DNA from: Ahrensia sp.
GTDB taxonomy: Bacteria; Pseudomonadota; Alphaproteobacteria; Rhizobiales; Rhizobiaceae
Reading direction: 5' to 3'
Length of the DNA stretch: 24,373 nt
Assembly: GCA_002698425.1 (NCBI GenBank)
Contig: NZXU01000055.1
Coordinates: forward strand, 1 to 24,373
Under the pieces are notes generated by a model. It had not been told where the DNA came from. It ran no database searches and was given only the letters and a program-made list of their open reading frames with translations. Below, piece by piece: positions 15,638 through 23,797 of this stretch; the first letter of the stretch is position 1, and the number at the start of each line of letters is the position of its first letter. The position numbers and the translations under genes are program-made.

Positions 15638-16525
15638 TCACTGAAGGTTCTGCACCTGCTCGCGGAACTGATCGATGACGGCCTTTAGATCGAGGCCGAT
15701 CGCGGTAAGCGACGCGGAGGCGGATTTGGAACAGATCGTGTTGGTTTCCCGGTTGAATTCCTGGGCAAGGAAATCGAGCTTGCGTCCAATGACGCCACCC
15801 TCGGCCAGCATGCGCCGCGCCGATTCGACATGCGCCGACAGCCGGTCGATCTCCTCGCGAATATCGGCCTTGGTGGCGAGCAGGGCGGCCTCGGCATGCA
15901 GGCGCGCCTCGTCGAAGGAAGAGGACGCGTCGAGAAGCATCGCGACCTGCTCCTTCAGCCGGGCCAGGATGGCCTCGGGCTGACTGGCGGGATCGGCCTC
16001 CGCGCGGGCGGTCAGTTGCGAAATCGTTTCGACATGGCCGCCGAGAATGCCGCGCAGCGCCTCCCCTTCGGAGATCCGGGCTTGCGCCAGCGCGTCGAGC
16101 GCGGCGCCGACCGCAGCAAGGCACGGGCCTTCAGCCGCCTCGCGATCGATCCGGCCTTCCATGTCATCGGCGAGGACGACGCCCCGCAAGGCCAGCAGGC
16201 CATCGGTCGTCGGCGGATGCAGGGACGTTTCGCGCGCCAGGCGCGTGGCGATGTCAGCAAGAGCGCGGAACTTGTCTTCGTCGAGGCCCGCATTGGCGGC
16301 GTCCGCCGTCGATCTGGCCGACAGGGTGATCTGAACGCTGCCACGCGCCAGCCTGTCGCCTACCAGCTTCTTGACGGCGGATTCCAGGGCCTCCAATCCG
16401 GCGGGCAGACGCAGGCGGATATCGAGGCCCTTGTTGTTGACCGAGCGGATATCGCAGGAGGCCTCAAGGCCGTCGCCAACACGCGTCGCACTGGCGAAAC
16501 CGGTCATGCTCTGGACTTCGGTCAT
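15638..16525 (-). CDS. yicC: YicC family endoribonuclease
   Basis: The 295-residue product begins [14 protein letters not shown] with the invariant MTGF. It contains the long helical middle ([22 protein letters not shown]) and ends with the DUF1732 region: [17 protein letters not shown], then [22 protein letters not shown]. YicC proteins are reported as a metal-dependent endoribonuclease family; in E. coli YicC is linked to decay of the small RNA RyhB. The substrate in this organism is unknown. The ATG at 16525 has a G-rich ribosome binding site. The gene lies 43 nt after mltG and 10 nt before gmk. Pairing of yicC with gmk is widespread, which suggests a link with nucleotide or RNA metabolism. 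Confidence 0.93.
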   Translation of the reverse strand: MTEVQSMTGFASATRVGDGLEASCDIRSVNNKGLDIRLRLPAGLEALESAVKKLVGDRLARGSVQITLSARSTADAANAGLDEDKFRALADIATRLARETSLHPPTTDGLLALRGVVLADDMEGRIDREAAEGPCLAAVGAALDALAQARISEGEALRGILGGHVETISQLTARAEADPASQPEAILARLKEQVAMLLDASSSFDEARLHAEAALLATKADIREEIDRLSAHVESARRMLAEGGVIGRKLDFLAQEFNRETNTICSKSASASLTAIGLDLKAVIDQFREQVQNLQ

Positions 16526-16568
16526 CGCTCATCCCCCCGCCGCGGCGCCTGCGCCCCGTGCGCCAGCC

Positions 16569-17777
16569 TCAGTTCCCGGCGGGCTGCTCTCCCGCTCCGG
16601 CCTCTTCGGCGGCCTTCGCGGCTTCCGCGGCACGCTGCTTCTCAATCTCGCGCCAGCGGCGCACATTGGCGTTATGCTCGGCCAGTGTCTTCGAGAAGAC
16701 ATGCCCGCCCGTTCCGTCGGCGACAAAGTACAGATCGTCCGTGACAGACGGATTGGCGACCGCCTCGAGCGCGGCGCGGCCCGGAATGGCGACCGGTCCC
16801 GGCGGCAGGCCGACGATGTGATAGGTGTTGTAAGGCGTCGGCTTGTCGAGGTCGGAGCGGTAGATCGGACGGTCCGCCGGCTTGCCCTCGCCGCCGAACA
16901 GACCATAGATGATCGTCGGGTCGGACTGCAGCTTCATGCCCTTGCGCAGGCGGTTTATGAACACGCCGGCGACGCGCGAACGTTCGTTCGGCACGGCTGT
17001 TTCCTTCTCGACGATGGAGGCCAGCGTGACGAATTCGTTCTTGTCCTTCAGCGGCAGGTCAGCCCGCCGGTTTTGCCACAACTCGTCGATGATCGCCTGC
17101 TGCTGCGCTTCCATGGAGCTGATCAGTTCGATGCGAGAGGTACCGCGCGAGAATTTCTGCGTGTCGGCGACGAGCATGCCTTCGGCAGGCAGTTCCTCCG
17201 GCATCGGGCCGGTCAGGAACTCGTTTTCCTCGATACGCTGCAGCGCCTGGGTAACGGTCATCCCCTCGACGACGGTTACCGGATGAAGGATCGCGCGGCC
17301 GGACACCATGATGTCCATGATTTCCTTCATGGAGGCGTTGGCCTTGAATTCGTATTCGCCGGCCTTGAAGTCGTTCTCGTGCCCGTAAACGCGGACGCCC
17401 GCCTCGAAGATGCGCGCGTTGGAAACGATATTGCGGCTTTCCAGGCTGGAGGCGATCTGCCCGAGGCTGGAGCCCGGACGGACGACATGGGTCAGCGCGA
17501 GCTGGCTCGGGCCGGGTTCGTCGAAACGTACCTTTCCGTAGTAGAGCGCACCGCCGACGGCGACCATGCCGAGGACGACCAGCGTGATCAGGAAGTTGAA
17601 GAAAACGACAACCTGGCTGCGCGCCTGCTTGGCGCGGCTCGGCGGGCCGACGGCGGGCTCCGGACGGAGCGCCTGCTTCGGCGATTGCAGGATGATACGC
17701 TCCTCGCCCACGGCGCGCGCATCTGACGGTCGGTCGACGGGCGACGGCCTGCGCCCAAACTGGTTTTCGGTATTCAA
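16569..17777 (-). CDS. mltG: Endolytic murein transglycosylase MltG
   Basis: MltG cleaves nascent glycan strands within the chain and is thought to set their length. The 402-residue protein has a Pro-rich cytoplasmic N-terminus (about 1-50), one membrane helix (about 55-79, VVVFFNFLITLVVLGMVAVGG) and a periplasmic LysM-like part (HVVRPGSSLGQIASSL). The YceG catalytic domain has SIVEKET (254-260), which carries the catalytic Glu, then VFINRLRKGMKLQSDPTIIYG and LPPGPVAIPG. A Glu/Ala-rich C-terminal tail follows. Translation starts at TTG 17777, with AGGG 8 nt upstream. It follows fabF by 154 nt, a gap that may hold a separate promoter, so mltG-yicC-gmk may be its own unit. Confidence 0.94.
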   Translation of the reverse strand: MNTENQFGRRPSPVDRPSDARAVGEERIILQSPKQALRPEPAVGPPSRAKQARSQVVVFFNFLITLVVLGMVAVGGALYYGKVRFDEPGPSQLALTHVVRPGSSLGQIASSLESRNIVSNARIFEAGVRVYGHENDFKAGEYEFKANASMKEIMDIMVSGRAILHPVTVVEGMTVTQALQRIEENEFLTGPMPEELPAEGMLVADTQKFSRGTSRIELISSMEAQQQAIIDELWQNRRADLPLKDKNEFVTLASIVEKETAVPNERSRVAGVFINRLRKGMKLQSDPTIIYGLFGGEGKPADRPIYRSDLDKPTPYNTYHIVGLPPGPVAIPGRAALEAVANPSVTDDLYFVADGTGGHVFSKTLAEHNANVRRWREIEKQRAAEAAKAAEEAGAGEQPAGN

Positions 17778-17914
17778 AGCGGAAACCCTACGAATCTGGC
17801 CGATTTTCGCGGCGCAATCCCATCGTTACAAGCCTTACAGCGATATTCGGCGCAACTGTCCAGATGAATCAGACCACACCGCAGGCGGAAAAGCTTGAAA
17901 TAACGAATATGGCG

Positions 17915-17932
17915 AAACCGGGTCGCCCCGAT
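17915..17932 (-). terminator. Possible weak terminator after fabF
   Basis: Reading the minus strand just after the fabF stop, CGGG and CCCG enclose a GCGA (GNRA) loop. The stem extends by a wobble and an A-T pair and is followed by TTTC. It could end the fab transcript before mltG. The stem is short and the T-run small. Confidence 0.35.
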
Positions 17933-19200
17933 CACGCCTGATAACGGCGCAGCACGAGAGACGCGTTGGTCCCGCCAAAGCCGAAGGAATTGGACAGCGC
18001 CACATTGATCTCGCGTTCCCGCTTCACATGCGGCACCAGATCGATCGCGGTTTCGACATCCGGATTGTCGAGATTGATGGTCGGCGGCGCGACATTGTCG
18101 CGAATCGCCAGCATGCAGAAGATCGCCTCGACGGCGCCCGCGGCTCCCAGCAAATGGCCGATGGAGGACTTGGTCGACGACATCGAGACCCTTGCCGCGT
18201 TGTTGCCGACCACGCGCTCGACGGCGCCGAGTTCGATCGTGTCCGCCATGGTCGAGGTGCCGTGCGCATTGATGTAGTCAATGTCGGACGCCTCGATGCC
18301 GGCGCGCTTCAGGGCCATGCGCATGCAGCGTTCGGCGCCCTCGCCGTCTTCGGACGGTGCGGTGATGTGATAGGCGTCGCCTGACAGACCGTAGCCGATC
18401 ACTTCGGCATAGATCTTCGCACCACGCGCCTTGGCGTGTTCGAGTTCTTCCAGCACGACGACGCCGGAGCCCTCGCCCATGACGAAACCGTCGCGGTCGC
18501 GGTCATAGGGGCGCGAAGCGGCTGTCGGATCGTCGTTGCGTGCCGTCGACAGCGCCTTGCAGGCGGCAAAGCCGGCGAGCGAAATGCGGCTGATCGGCGA
18601 TTCCGTGCCGCCGGCCACCATCACGTCGGCATCGCCCAGCGCTATCAGCCGGCTGGCGTCGCCGATGGCGTGCGCGCCGGTGGAGCATGCGGTGACGACC
18701 GAGTGGTTCGGGCCGCGCAGCTTGTGACGAATCGAGACCTGCCCGCCCGCCAGATTGATGAGACGCCCGGGTATGAAGAACGGCGAAACGCGGCGCGGGC
18801 CGCGGTCGCGCAGCGTGTAGCCCGCATCGACGATGCCCTCGATGCCGCCGATGCCGGAGCCGATCATCACGCCGGTGGCGATTTGATCCTCGTCGGTCTC
18901 GGGGTGCCAGTCGGCGTCGTCCAGCGCCTGCGTCGCCGCGGCCATCGCGTAGACGATGAACGGATCGACCTTGCGCTGGTCCTTCGGCTCCATCCACTGG
19001 TCGGCATTGTAGGTGCCATTGGTGCCGTCGCCGAAAGGCAGGCGGCAGGCGATCTGCGCCGGCATGTCGCTGACGTCGAATTCGGCGACGCGTGCCGCGC
19101 CGCTTTCGCCCGCGAGAATGCGGGACCACGTATGTTCGGCGGTGCCGCCCAACGGGGAGACAACGCCGATGCCGGTTACGACAACGCGCCGAAGATTCAT
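17932..19200 (-). CDS. fabF: 3-oxoacyl-ACP synthase II
   Basis: FabF condenses acyl-ACP with malonyl-ACP during chain elongation, including the 16:1 to 18:1 step in E. coli. The 422-residue protein has a complete thiolase-fold active site: C172 in VTACSTGAHA, H313 in NAHGTSTMAD, and K344 and H349 in SSTKSSIGHLLGAAG. The start RRVVVTGIGVVSPLG and the end NSFGFGGTNASLVL are typical. It follows acpP by 57 nt, and that gap contains a strong intrinsic terminator, so fabF is probably expressed by partial read-through. The ribosome binding site is weak (AGAG), consistent with lower expression than acpP. Confidence 0.96.
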   Translation of the reverse strand: MNLRRVVVTGIGVVSPLGGTAEHTWSRILAGESGAARVAEFDVSDMPAQIACRLPFGDGTNGTYNADQWMEPKDQRKVDPFIVYAMAAATQALDDADWHPETDEDQIATGVMIGSGIGGIEGIVDAGYTLRDRGPRRVSPFFIPGRLINLAGGQVSIRHKLRGPNHSVVTACSTGAHAIGDASRLIALGDADVMVAGGTESPISRISLAGFAACKALSTARNDDPTAASRPYDRDRDGFVMGEGSGVVVLEELEHAKARGAKIYAEVIGYGLSGDAYHITAPSEDGEGAERCMRMALKRAGIEASDIDYINAHGTSTMADTIELGAVERVVGNNAARVSMSSTKSSIGHLLGAAGAVEAIFCMLAIRDNVAPPTINLDNPDVETAIDLVPHVKREREINVALSNSFGFGGTNASLVLRRYQA

Positions 19201-19213
19201 GGCTCTAAACCCG

Positions 19214-19237
19214 AAAACGCCGGCACGTGTGCCGGCG
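19214..19237 (-). terminator. Intrinsic terminator between acpP and fabF
   Basis: CGCCGGCAC (19218-19226) and GTGCCGGCG (19229-19237) form a perfect 9-bp inverted repeat. Reading the minus strand, it is followed directly by TTTT (19214-19217). It starts 20 nt after the acpP stop and ends 13 nt before the fabF ATG. Confidence 0.7.
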
Positions 19238-19257
19238 AGTCCTCAGTTCAACGCGGA

Positions 19258-19494
19258 TCAGGCGTTGGCTTTTTCGATGAACTTCACGGCGTCGCCAACC
19301 GTCAGGATGGTCTCGGCCGCGTCGTCCGGGATCTCGACGCCGAACTCTTCCTCGAATGCCATGACGAGTTCGACGGTGTCGAGGCTGTCGGCGCCCAGAT
19401 CGTCGATGAAGCTTGCGCTTTCCGTCACTTTCTCGGCGTCGACGCCCAGATGTTCAACAACGATCTTTTTGACCCGTTCTGCGATGTCGCTCAT
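19258..19494 (-). CDS. acpP: Acyl carrier protein
   Basis: This 78-residue acidic helical protein carries acyl chains on a phosphopantetheine arm attached to S37 in [18 protein letters not shown], the universal ACP motif. It serves all Fab enzymes and also lipid A and phospholipid acyltransferases. The ATG at 19494 has a good GAGGGA ribosome binding site. A possible own promoter lies at 19530-19558 and a terminator follows the gene. So the sequence supports a short, abundant acpP transcript in addition to the fab operon message, in keeping with the very high level of ACP in bacteria generally. Confidence 0.98.
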   Translation of the reverse strand: MSDIAERVKKIVVEHLGVDAEKVTESASFIDDLGADSLDTVELVMAFEEEFGVEIPDDAAETILTVGDAVKFIEKANA

Positions 19495-19529
19495 GTCGGT
19501 TTCCCTCGACTTTGGAGTTTTTCAGATTG

Positions 19530-19558
19530 TGGTTATCTTCAAGGTTCGGGCTAATCAA
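19530..19558 (-). promoter_or_regulatory. Putative acpP promoter
   Basis: On the minus strand TTGATT (19553-19558), preceded by C, is 17 nt from TAACCA (19530-19535). Transcription would start about 30 nt before the acpP ATG. The -10 is a poor match, so this is tentative. Confidence 0.35.
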
Positions 19559-19598
19559 GTCGCAACGCATGGTTGGGGACAACTTTGTTTGCCCGGCA

Positions 19599-19614
19599 AG
19601 GCGTTGAAACGCCT
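19599..19614 (-). repeat. Hairpin immediately after the fabG stop
   Basis: AGGCGTT (19599-19605) and AACGCCT (19608-19614) are exact reverse complements with a 2-nt centre, directly abutting the fabG stop codon. No T-run follows on the minus strand. It may stabilise or attenuate the fabG end of the transcript before acpP. Confidence 0.45.
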
Positions 19615-20352
19615 CTAAATCATGGCCATTCCGCCATTTACGTGGATTGTCTGGCCGGTCACGTAGGCGGCTTCGTCCGCCGCGAGAAACGCGACCGACG
19701 CCGCCACTTCCGCGCCCGTGCCCATGCGCTTCATGGGAATCGCCCCCATGATCGCATCCTTCTGCTTGTCGTTCAGCTTGTCGGTCATCGCGCTTTCGAT
19801 GAAGCCCGGCGCGACGCAATTGACCGTCACGTTGCGCGACGCGATCTCCTGGGCGAGCGACTTCGAAAAGCCGATCATGCCCGCCTTCGAGGCGCAGTAA
19901 TTGGCCTGGCCCGGATTTCCGGTGACGCCGACCACCGAGGTGATGTTGACGATGCGGCCGTAGCGGCGGCGCATCATCGGATGGGCGAGCTGGCGGGTCA
20001 GACGGAAGACCGACGTCAAATTGACCTCGAGGACCGAGTCCCAGTCCTCGTCCGACATGCGCACGAACAGGCCGTCCTTGGTGATGCCGGCATTGTTGAC
20101 GAGGATATCCACGCCTTCCAGCGTCGATTCGGCCTCTTCGCCGAGCGCCTTGACCGCGTCGCGGTCGGTCAGGTCGGCGGGAAAGACGTGGACGCGGTCG
20201 CCGAGATCGGCGGCCAGCGCGTCGAGCTTTTCGCGGCGCGTCCCATGCAGGCCGACGACGGCGCCCTGGGCATGCAGCACGCGGGCGATCGCTTCGCCTA
20301 TTCCGCCGGATGCGCCTGTGACGAGGGCCTTGCGGCCGGTCAGTTCAAACAT
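19615..20352 (-). CDS. fabG: 3-oxoacyl-ACP reductase
   Basis: FabG reduces 3-oxoacyl-ACP with NADPH in each elongation cycle. The 245-residue short-chain dehydrogenase has the nucleotide-binding TGASGGIG (12-19) and NNAG (86-89). The catalytic tetrad is N111, S139, Y152 and K156, in NITSVVG and NYCASKAG. The end VTGQTIHVNGGMAMI is the FabG signature, which separates it from other SDRs. A strong GGAAGGA ribosome binding site lies 8 nt before the ATG. It follows fabD by 36 nt and precedes acpP by 120 nt. Confidence 0.97.
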   Translation of the reverse strand: MFELTGRKALVTGASGGIGEAIARVLHAQGAVVGLHGTRREKLDALAADLGDRVHVFPADLTDRDAVKALGEEAESTLEGVDILVNNAGITKDGLFVRMSDEDWDSVLEVNLTSVFRLTRQLAHPMMRRRYGRIVNITSVVGVTGNPGQANYCASKAGMIGFSKSLAQEIASRNVTVNCVAPGFIESAMTDKLNDKQKDAIMGAIPMKRMGTGAEVAASVAFLAADEAAYVTGQTIHVNGGMAMI

Positions 20353-20388
20353 GTCGATGTCCTTCCGGTTGCGGTTCGGGCGGATTCC

Positions 20389-21336
20389 TCAGGCGTTGGC
20401 CTGGAGGAACGCTTCTATATCCGCAGGATTGTTGATGGCAACGCCGGCAAGCGCCTTGTCGATGCGGCGCGCCAGCCCGGTCAAGACCTTGCCCGACCCC
20501 GCCTCGACCAATGTGGTGACGCCGCTGCCGGCAAACCACTCCACCGTTTCGCGCCAGCGCACCTGGCCCGTCACCTGCTCGACGAGCCGGTCGACGATTT
20601 CGCCCGGTTCGGTGACCGGCGCGACCGTGACATTGGCGATCACCGGGACCGACGGCGCATTGACCGTCACCTTCGAAAGCGCCTCGCGCATGGCGTCGGC
20701 CGCCGGCGCCATCAGGGCCGAGTGGAACGGCGCGGAGACGGGAAGCATCAGCGCGCGGCGCGCGCCCTTGTCGGTGGCAAGCGCGGCGGCGCGCTCGACG
20801 GCCGCCTTCGAGCCGGAAATGACCAGCTGGCCGCCGCCATTGTCATTGGCAATCTGGCAGACCGAGCCGGTTTCCCCGGCGGCCGCATCGCAGACGAATT
20901 CCACATCGTCGACTTCCAGGCCGAGGATCGCGGCCATGGCCCCCTCGCCGACCGGAACCGCGGCCTGCATGGCGTTGCCGCGAATGCGCAGCAGCCGCGC
21001 GGTATCGGCCAGAGAAAACGTGCCGGCGGCGCAATGCGCCGAATATTCTCCGAGCGAATGGCCGGCGACATGGGACGCCTTGTCGGCAAGCCTGAAGCCC
21101 TTGGCCTCCAGCACGCGCATTACGGCGACGGAGACGGCCATCAGCGCCGGCTGCGCATTGGCGGTCAGCGTCAGCTTCTCCTCGGGGCCTTCCCACATGA
21201 CGGTGGAGAGCTTCTCGCCCAGCGCCTCGTCGACTTCCGCGAACACATCGCGGGCCTCGGGGAAGGCGTCGGCGAGTTCCTTGCCCATGCCCACGGCCTG
21301 GGAACCCTGCCCCGGAAAGGTGAATGCGGTTGTCAT
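20389..21336 (-). CDS. fabD: Malonyl-CoA:ACP transacylase
   Basis: FabD moves malonyl from CoA to ACP, making the elongation donor. The 315-residue protein starts TAFTFPGQGSQAVGMG. It carries the nucleophile S94 in AGHSLGEYSA, an Arg in RIRGNAM (R119) that binds the malonyl carboxylate, and H205 in VSAPFHSALM. I chose the ATG at 21336, which has GAGG about 5 nt upstream. The in-frame extension to 21438 lacks similarity and contains the probable promoter. It is the first gene of fabD-fabG-acpP-fabF, divergent from the flavoprotein gene at 21474. Confidence 0.96.
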   Translation of the reverse strand: MTTAFTFPGQGSQAVGMGKELADAFPEARDVFAEVDEALGEKLSTVMWEGPEEKLTLTANAQPALMAVSVAVMRVLEAKGFRLADKASHVAGHSLGEYSAHCAAGTFSLADTARLLRIRGNAMQAAVPVGEGAMAAILGLEVDDVEFVCDAAAGETGSVCQIANDNGGGQLVISGSKAAVERAAALATDKGARRALMLPVSAPFHSALMAPAADAMREALSKVTVNAPSVPVIANVTVAPVTEPGEIVDRLVEQVTGQVRWRETVEWFAGSGVTTLVEAGSGKVLTGLARRIDKALAGVAINNPADIEAFLQANA

Positions 21337-21384
21337 CAGCGCCTCGTTCGAAAGTCGCGACGGTTTGGTCAAAGCGGTCCGCCG

Positions 21385-21390
21385 TGTCAA
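21385..21390 (-). promoter_or_regulatory. Possible -35 box of the fab operon
   Basis: A perfect TTGACA on the minus strand lies 48 nt before the fabD ATG. At 17-18 nt downstream the sequence is CAAACC or AAACCG, a poor -10, so activity would be low or regulated if this is the promoter. Confidence 0.3.
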
Positions 21391-21418
21391 GACCGGATCG
21401 GGCTTTCCCGCATAGCGA

Positions 21419-21446
21419 TTGCACGACGCCGCCGCCATTGTAACAT
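21419..21446 (+). promoter_or_regulatory. Possible promoter of the flavoprotein gene
   Basis: TTGCAC (21419-21424) and TAACAT (21441-21446) are 16 nt apart, with the -10 ending 27 nt before the GTG at 21474. It matches the vegetative consensus moderately and lies in the divergent gap with fabD. Confidence 0.4.
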
Positions 21447-21473
21447 GCGCGGCGCCGGCAATCGTGGGAGGCG

Positions 21474-23126
21474 GTGTTGGACAAGAACCATGACGTGATC
21501 ATTATCGGCGCAGGGCTCGCCGGCCTCGCAGCGGCCGCTGAACTCGGCGATCGCGGCAAGCGTGTCCTGATCGTCGACCAGGAAGGCGAACAGTCGCTCG
21601 GCGGCCAGGCCTTCTGGTCGCTCGGCGGATTGTTCATGGTCGACACGCCCGAACAGCGCCGCATGCGGATCAGGGACAGTCTCGAGCTTGCAAGCCTCGA
21701 CTGGATGGGGTCGGCGCAGTTCGACCGACCGGAGGATCACTGGCCGCGCCAATGGGCGGAAGCCTATCTCGACTTCGCGGCCGGCGAGATGCGCTCCTGG
21801 CTCTCGGGGATGGGCATGCGCTGGTTCCCGGTCGTCGGCTGGGCCGAGCGGGGCGGCGCATTCGCCGACGGCCACGGCAATTCCGTGCCGCGATTCCATA
21901 TTACATGGGGCACAGGCCCCGGAACGCTGGCCCCGTTCATCGCCCGGGTCCGGGCGCATGAGGCGGCCGGCCGCGCGACATTCGCCTTCCGCCATCGCGT
22001 CAACGCCATCGAGACCGCGAACGGTGCGATATCGGGCGTTTCCGGCGACGTTCTCGCGCCGAGCCAAGTCGAGCGCGGACAAGCGAGCAACCGCGACATC
22101 ACCGGCGATTTCCGCTTCGAGGCGGCGCATGTCATCGTCACGACCGGCGGGATCGGCGGCAATCTCGAGGCGGTGCGCAAGGCGTGGCCGCGCGACCGGC
22201 TCGGCGAACCGCCGGACCACATGGTCTGCGGCGTGCCGGCCCATGTCGACGGGCGCGGCATCGCCATTGCACGGGACGCCGGCGGCGCGACGATCAATGA
22301 AGACCGGATGTGGCACTATACGGAGGGCGTGAAGAACTGGAGCCCGATCTGGCCGAATCACGGCATCCGCATCCTGCCCGGCCCCTCCTCGCTCTGGTTC
22401 GACGCCGAGGGAACCCGGCTGCCGCCGCCCTGCCTGCCGGGTTTCGACACGCTGTCGACGCTGCGGCATCTGCGCTCGACCGGCCATGACTATTCCTGGT
22501 TTATCCTGACCCAGAAGGTGATCGAGAAGGAATTCGCGCTTTCCGGGTCCGAACAGAACCCGGACCTGACCTCCGGCAAATGGGGCGCGGTGCTGAAACA
22601 GCGGCTCGGCAAGGGCGCGACGGACGCGGTGGAGGCGTTCAAGGAACATGGCGAGGACTTCATCGTCCGCGACAATCTGGAGGAACTGGTCGCCGGGATG
22701 AACACGCTTGCCGGCAAGCACCTGCTCGATCCCGCGGCGATACGCGCACAGATCGAGGCGCGCGACGCGCAGAACACAAATCCTTACGCCAAGGACGCAC
22801 AGGTGATCGCCATCAACGGCGCGCGCGCCTATCTCGGCGACAAGCTGATCCGCACCGCCCGGCCGCATCGCTTCCTCGATCCCGCCAACGGACCGCTGAT
22901 CGCGGTGCGTCTGCACATATTGACGCGCAAGACGCTGGGCGGGCTGCATACCGACCTCTCGTCACGCGTGCTCGGGCCGGACGGAGAACCGGTTGCCGGC
23001 CTTTATGCGGCGGGCGAAGCCGCCGGGTTCGGCGGCGGCGGCTATCACGGCTACAACGCGCTGGAAGGCACCTTTCTCGGCGGCTGCATCTTCTCCGGCC
23101 GGGCCGCCGGACGCGCCGCCGGATGA
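21474..23126 (+). CDS. FAD-dependent oxidoreductase (fumarate reductase / ketosteroid-dehydrogenase-like)
   Basis: The 550-residue protein begins with a dinucleotide-binding fold, HDVIIIGAGLAGLAAAAELGDRGKRVLIVDQE, with GAGLAG at 12-17 and the acidic residue ending strand two. It ends with the second FAD motif, GLYAAGEAAGFGGGGYHGYNALEGTFLGGCIFSGRAAG. Between them lie substrate-domain segments such as VIVTTGGIGGN. This is the FAD_binding_2 group, related to the COG3573 predicted oxidoreductases; those enzymes are annotated as dehydrogenases but mostly lack a known substrate. No signal peptide or heme domain is present, so it is cytosolic. The start is GTG 21474, or TTG 21477, which has better spacing to GGGAGG. 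It is divergent from fabD and is not part of the fab operon. Confidence 0.9.
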   Translation: MLDKNHDVIIIGAGLAGLAAAAELGDRGKRVLIVDQEGEQSLGGQAFWSLGGLFMVDTPEQRRMRIRDSLELASLDWMGSAQFDRPEDHWPRQWAEAYLDFAAGEMRSWLSGMGMRWFPVVGWAERGGAFADGHGNSVPRFHITWGTGPGTLAPFIARVRAHEAAGRATFAFRHRVNAIETANGAISGVSGDVLAPSQVERGQASNRDITGDFRFEAAHVIVTTGGIGGNLEAVRKAWPRDRLGEPPDHMVCGVPAHVDGRGIAIARDAGGATINEDRMWHYTEGVKNWSPIWPNHGIRILPGPSSLWFDAEGTRLPPPCLPGFDTLSTLRHLRSTGHDYSWFILTQKVIEKEFALSGSEQNPDLTSGKWGAVLKQRLGKGATDAVEAFKEHGEDFIVRDNLEELVAGMNTLAGKHLLDPAAIRAQIEARDAQNTNPYAKDAQVIAINGARAYLGDKLIRTARPHRFLDPANGPLIAVRLHILTRKTLGGLHTDLSSRVLGPDGEPVAGLYAAGEAAGFGGGGYHGYNALEGTFLGGCIFSGRAAGRAAG

Positions 23127-23240
23127 TGCGGACAATAAATATTTTCGAGCAACCGATGTTCCCCTCTTGAAAATAGAGCGCTCCGGGAAGAAATCTCCCA
23201 TCGCACAGCCCCGCGTGGTGGCTCATTCGAGTGTCAGCTC

Positions 23241-23594
23241 ATGTCGCAAAAAGCGGCGATTCCCGGGTCCCTGCCCGTTTCCCAGGATAATATCCCCTCC
23301 CATCAGCCCCATGCCAGCCAGCCCTTGCCGATCACCCTGCCGATCGTCATCGGCATTGCCGGCATGGTTCTTTTCATCCTGTCGCAGATGCTGGTCGTCG
23401 CCGGCGCTGCGGTCTGGGCGATCGGCGGTTACTTCCATTTCCATCTGGTCGGTTTCGCGGTGCTCGCCGGGCTCGCCTGCGTGCCCGTCGGTTTCGGAAG
23501 CTGGAAAGTGCTGCTGATGGCGATCGAGGCGGAACGCGATCCCGCCAACAACCAGGCCCGCCAAGGCTTGCGCCGGCAGGATAAATCTGTATAA
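23241..23594 (+). CDS. Small membrane protein, unknown
   Basis: The 117-residue product has a polar Pro/Gln/His-rich N-terminus (1-29). Two or three hydrophobic segments follow: about 30-58 (ITLPIVIGIAGMVLFILSQMLVVAGAAVWA) and about 66-92 (HFHLVGFAVLAGLACVPVGFG). The tail is charged (EAERDPANNQARQGLRRQDK). I do not recognise a family. No strong ribosome binding site precedes the ATG, and the 114-nt upstream gap has an AT-rich patch (AATAAATATTTT) that may contain a promoter. Membrane-helix composition and a consistent frame make it a likely real gene. Its stop codon lies within a candidate -10 box for rpsF. Confidence 0.65.
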   Translation: MSQKAAIPGSLPVSQDNIPSHQPHASQPLPITLPIVIGIAGMVLFILSQMLVVAGAAVWAIGGYFHFHLVGFAVLAGLACVPVGFGSWKVLLMAIEAERDPANNQARQGLRRQDKSV

Positions 23595-23595
23595 G
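23568..23595 (+). promoter_or_regulatory. Putative rpsF promoter
   Basis: TATAAG (23590-23595) is a 5/6 match to the -10 consensus, with TTGCGC (23568-23573) 16 nt upstream. Transcription would begin near 23602, inside the gap after the membrane-protein gene, giving a leader of about 195 nt before rpsF. Confidence 0.4.
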
Positions 23596-23601
23596 CGCGC
23601 C

Positions 23602-23797
23602 ATCTGCCGGTCAGCTGGGGGCTGAACGGAGGATGGCTTGTTGCCATAGTCGGGCCTGAAGGTCCGCGCCTCCGGTGTCTCCGCTCTCGACCCGTCAAGT
23701 TCGAAGCGCCTTTCTCTCCCTCGTCAAGAGGTCCGGGACAGTCGCAGAGGCTTAGCCGCTGACCAGCCGATGAAAGAGAAACGAAAGGCAAGAAACA
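23602..23797 (+). promoter_or_regulatory. Structured rpsF leader, candidate ribosomal-protein autoregulation element
   Basis: The long non-coding leader has several stems. TCAGC/GCTGA lies near 23617-23632. CGGGCC (23651-23656) pairs with GGTCCG (23661-23666) around TGAA. CCTC (23720-23723) pairs with GAGG (23729-23732). GCCTTTC (23709-23715) is the exact complement of GAAAGGC (23783-23789), which is the rpsF ribosome binding site region. TTTCTCT (23712-23718) can instead pair with AGAGAAA (23775-23781), so the two pairings compete. S6:S18 complexes are known to bind rpsF leaders in many bacteria; whether this one does is inference. Confidence 0.4.

Noticed and set aside
19573..21498. A 641-codon plus-strand open frame across fabG, fabD and the divergent gap
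   Set aside because: It runs antisense through two certain genes, is Arg/His/Gly-rich without structure, and mirrors the fab codon pattern.
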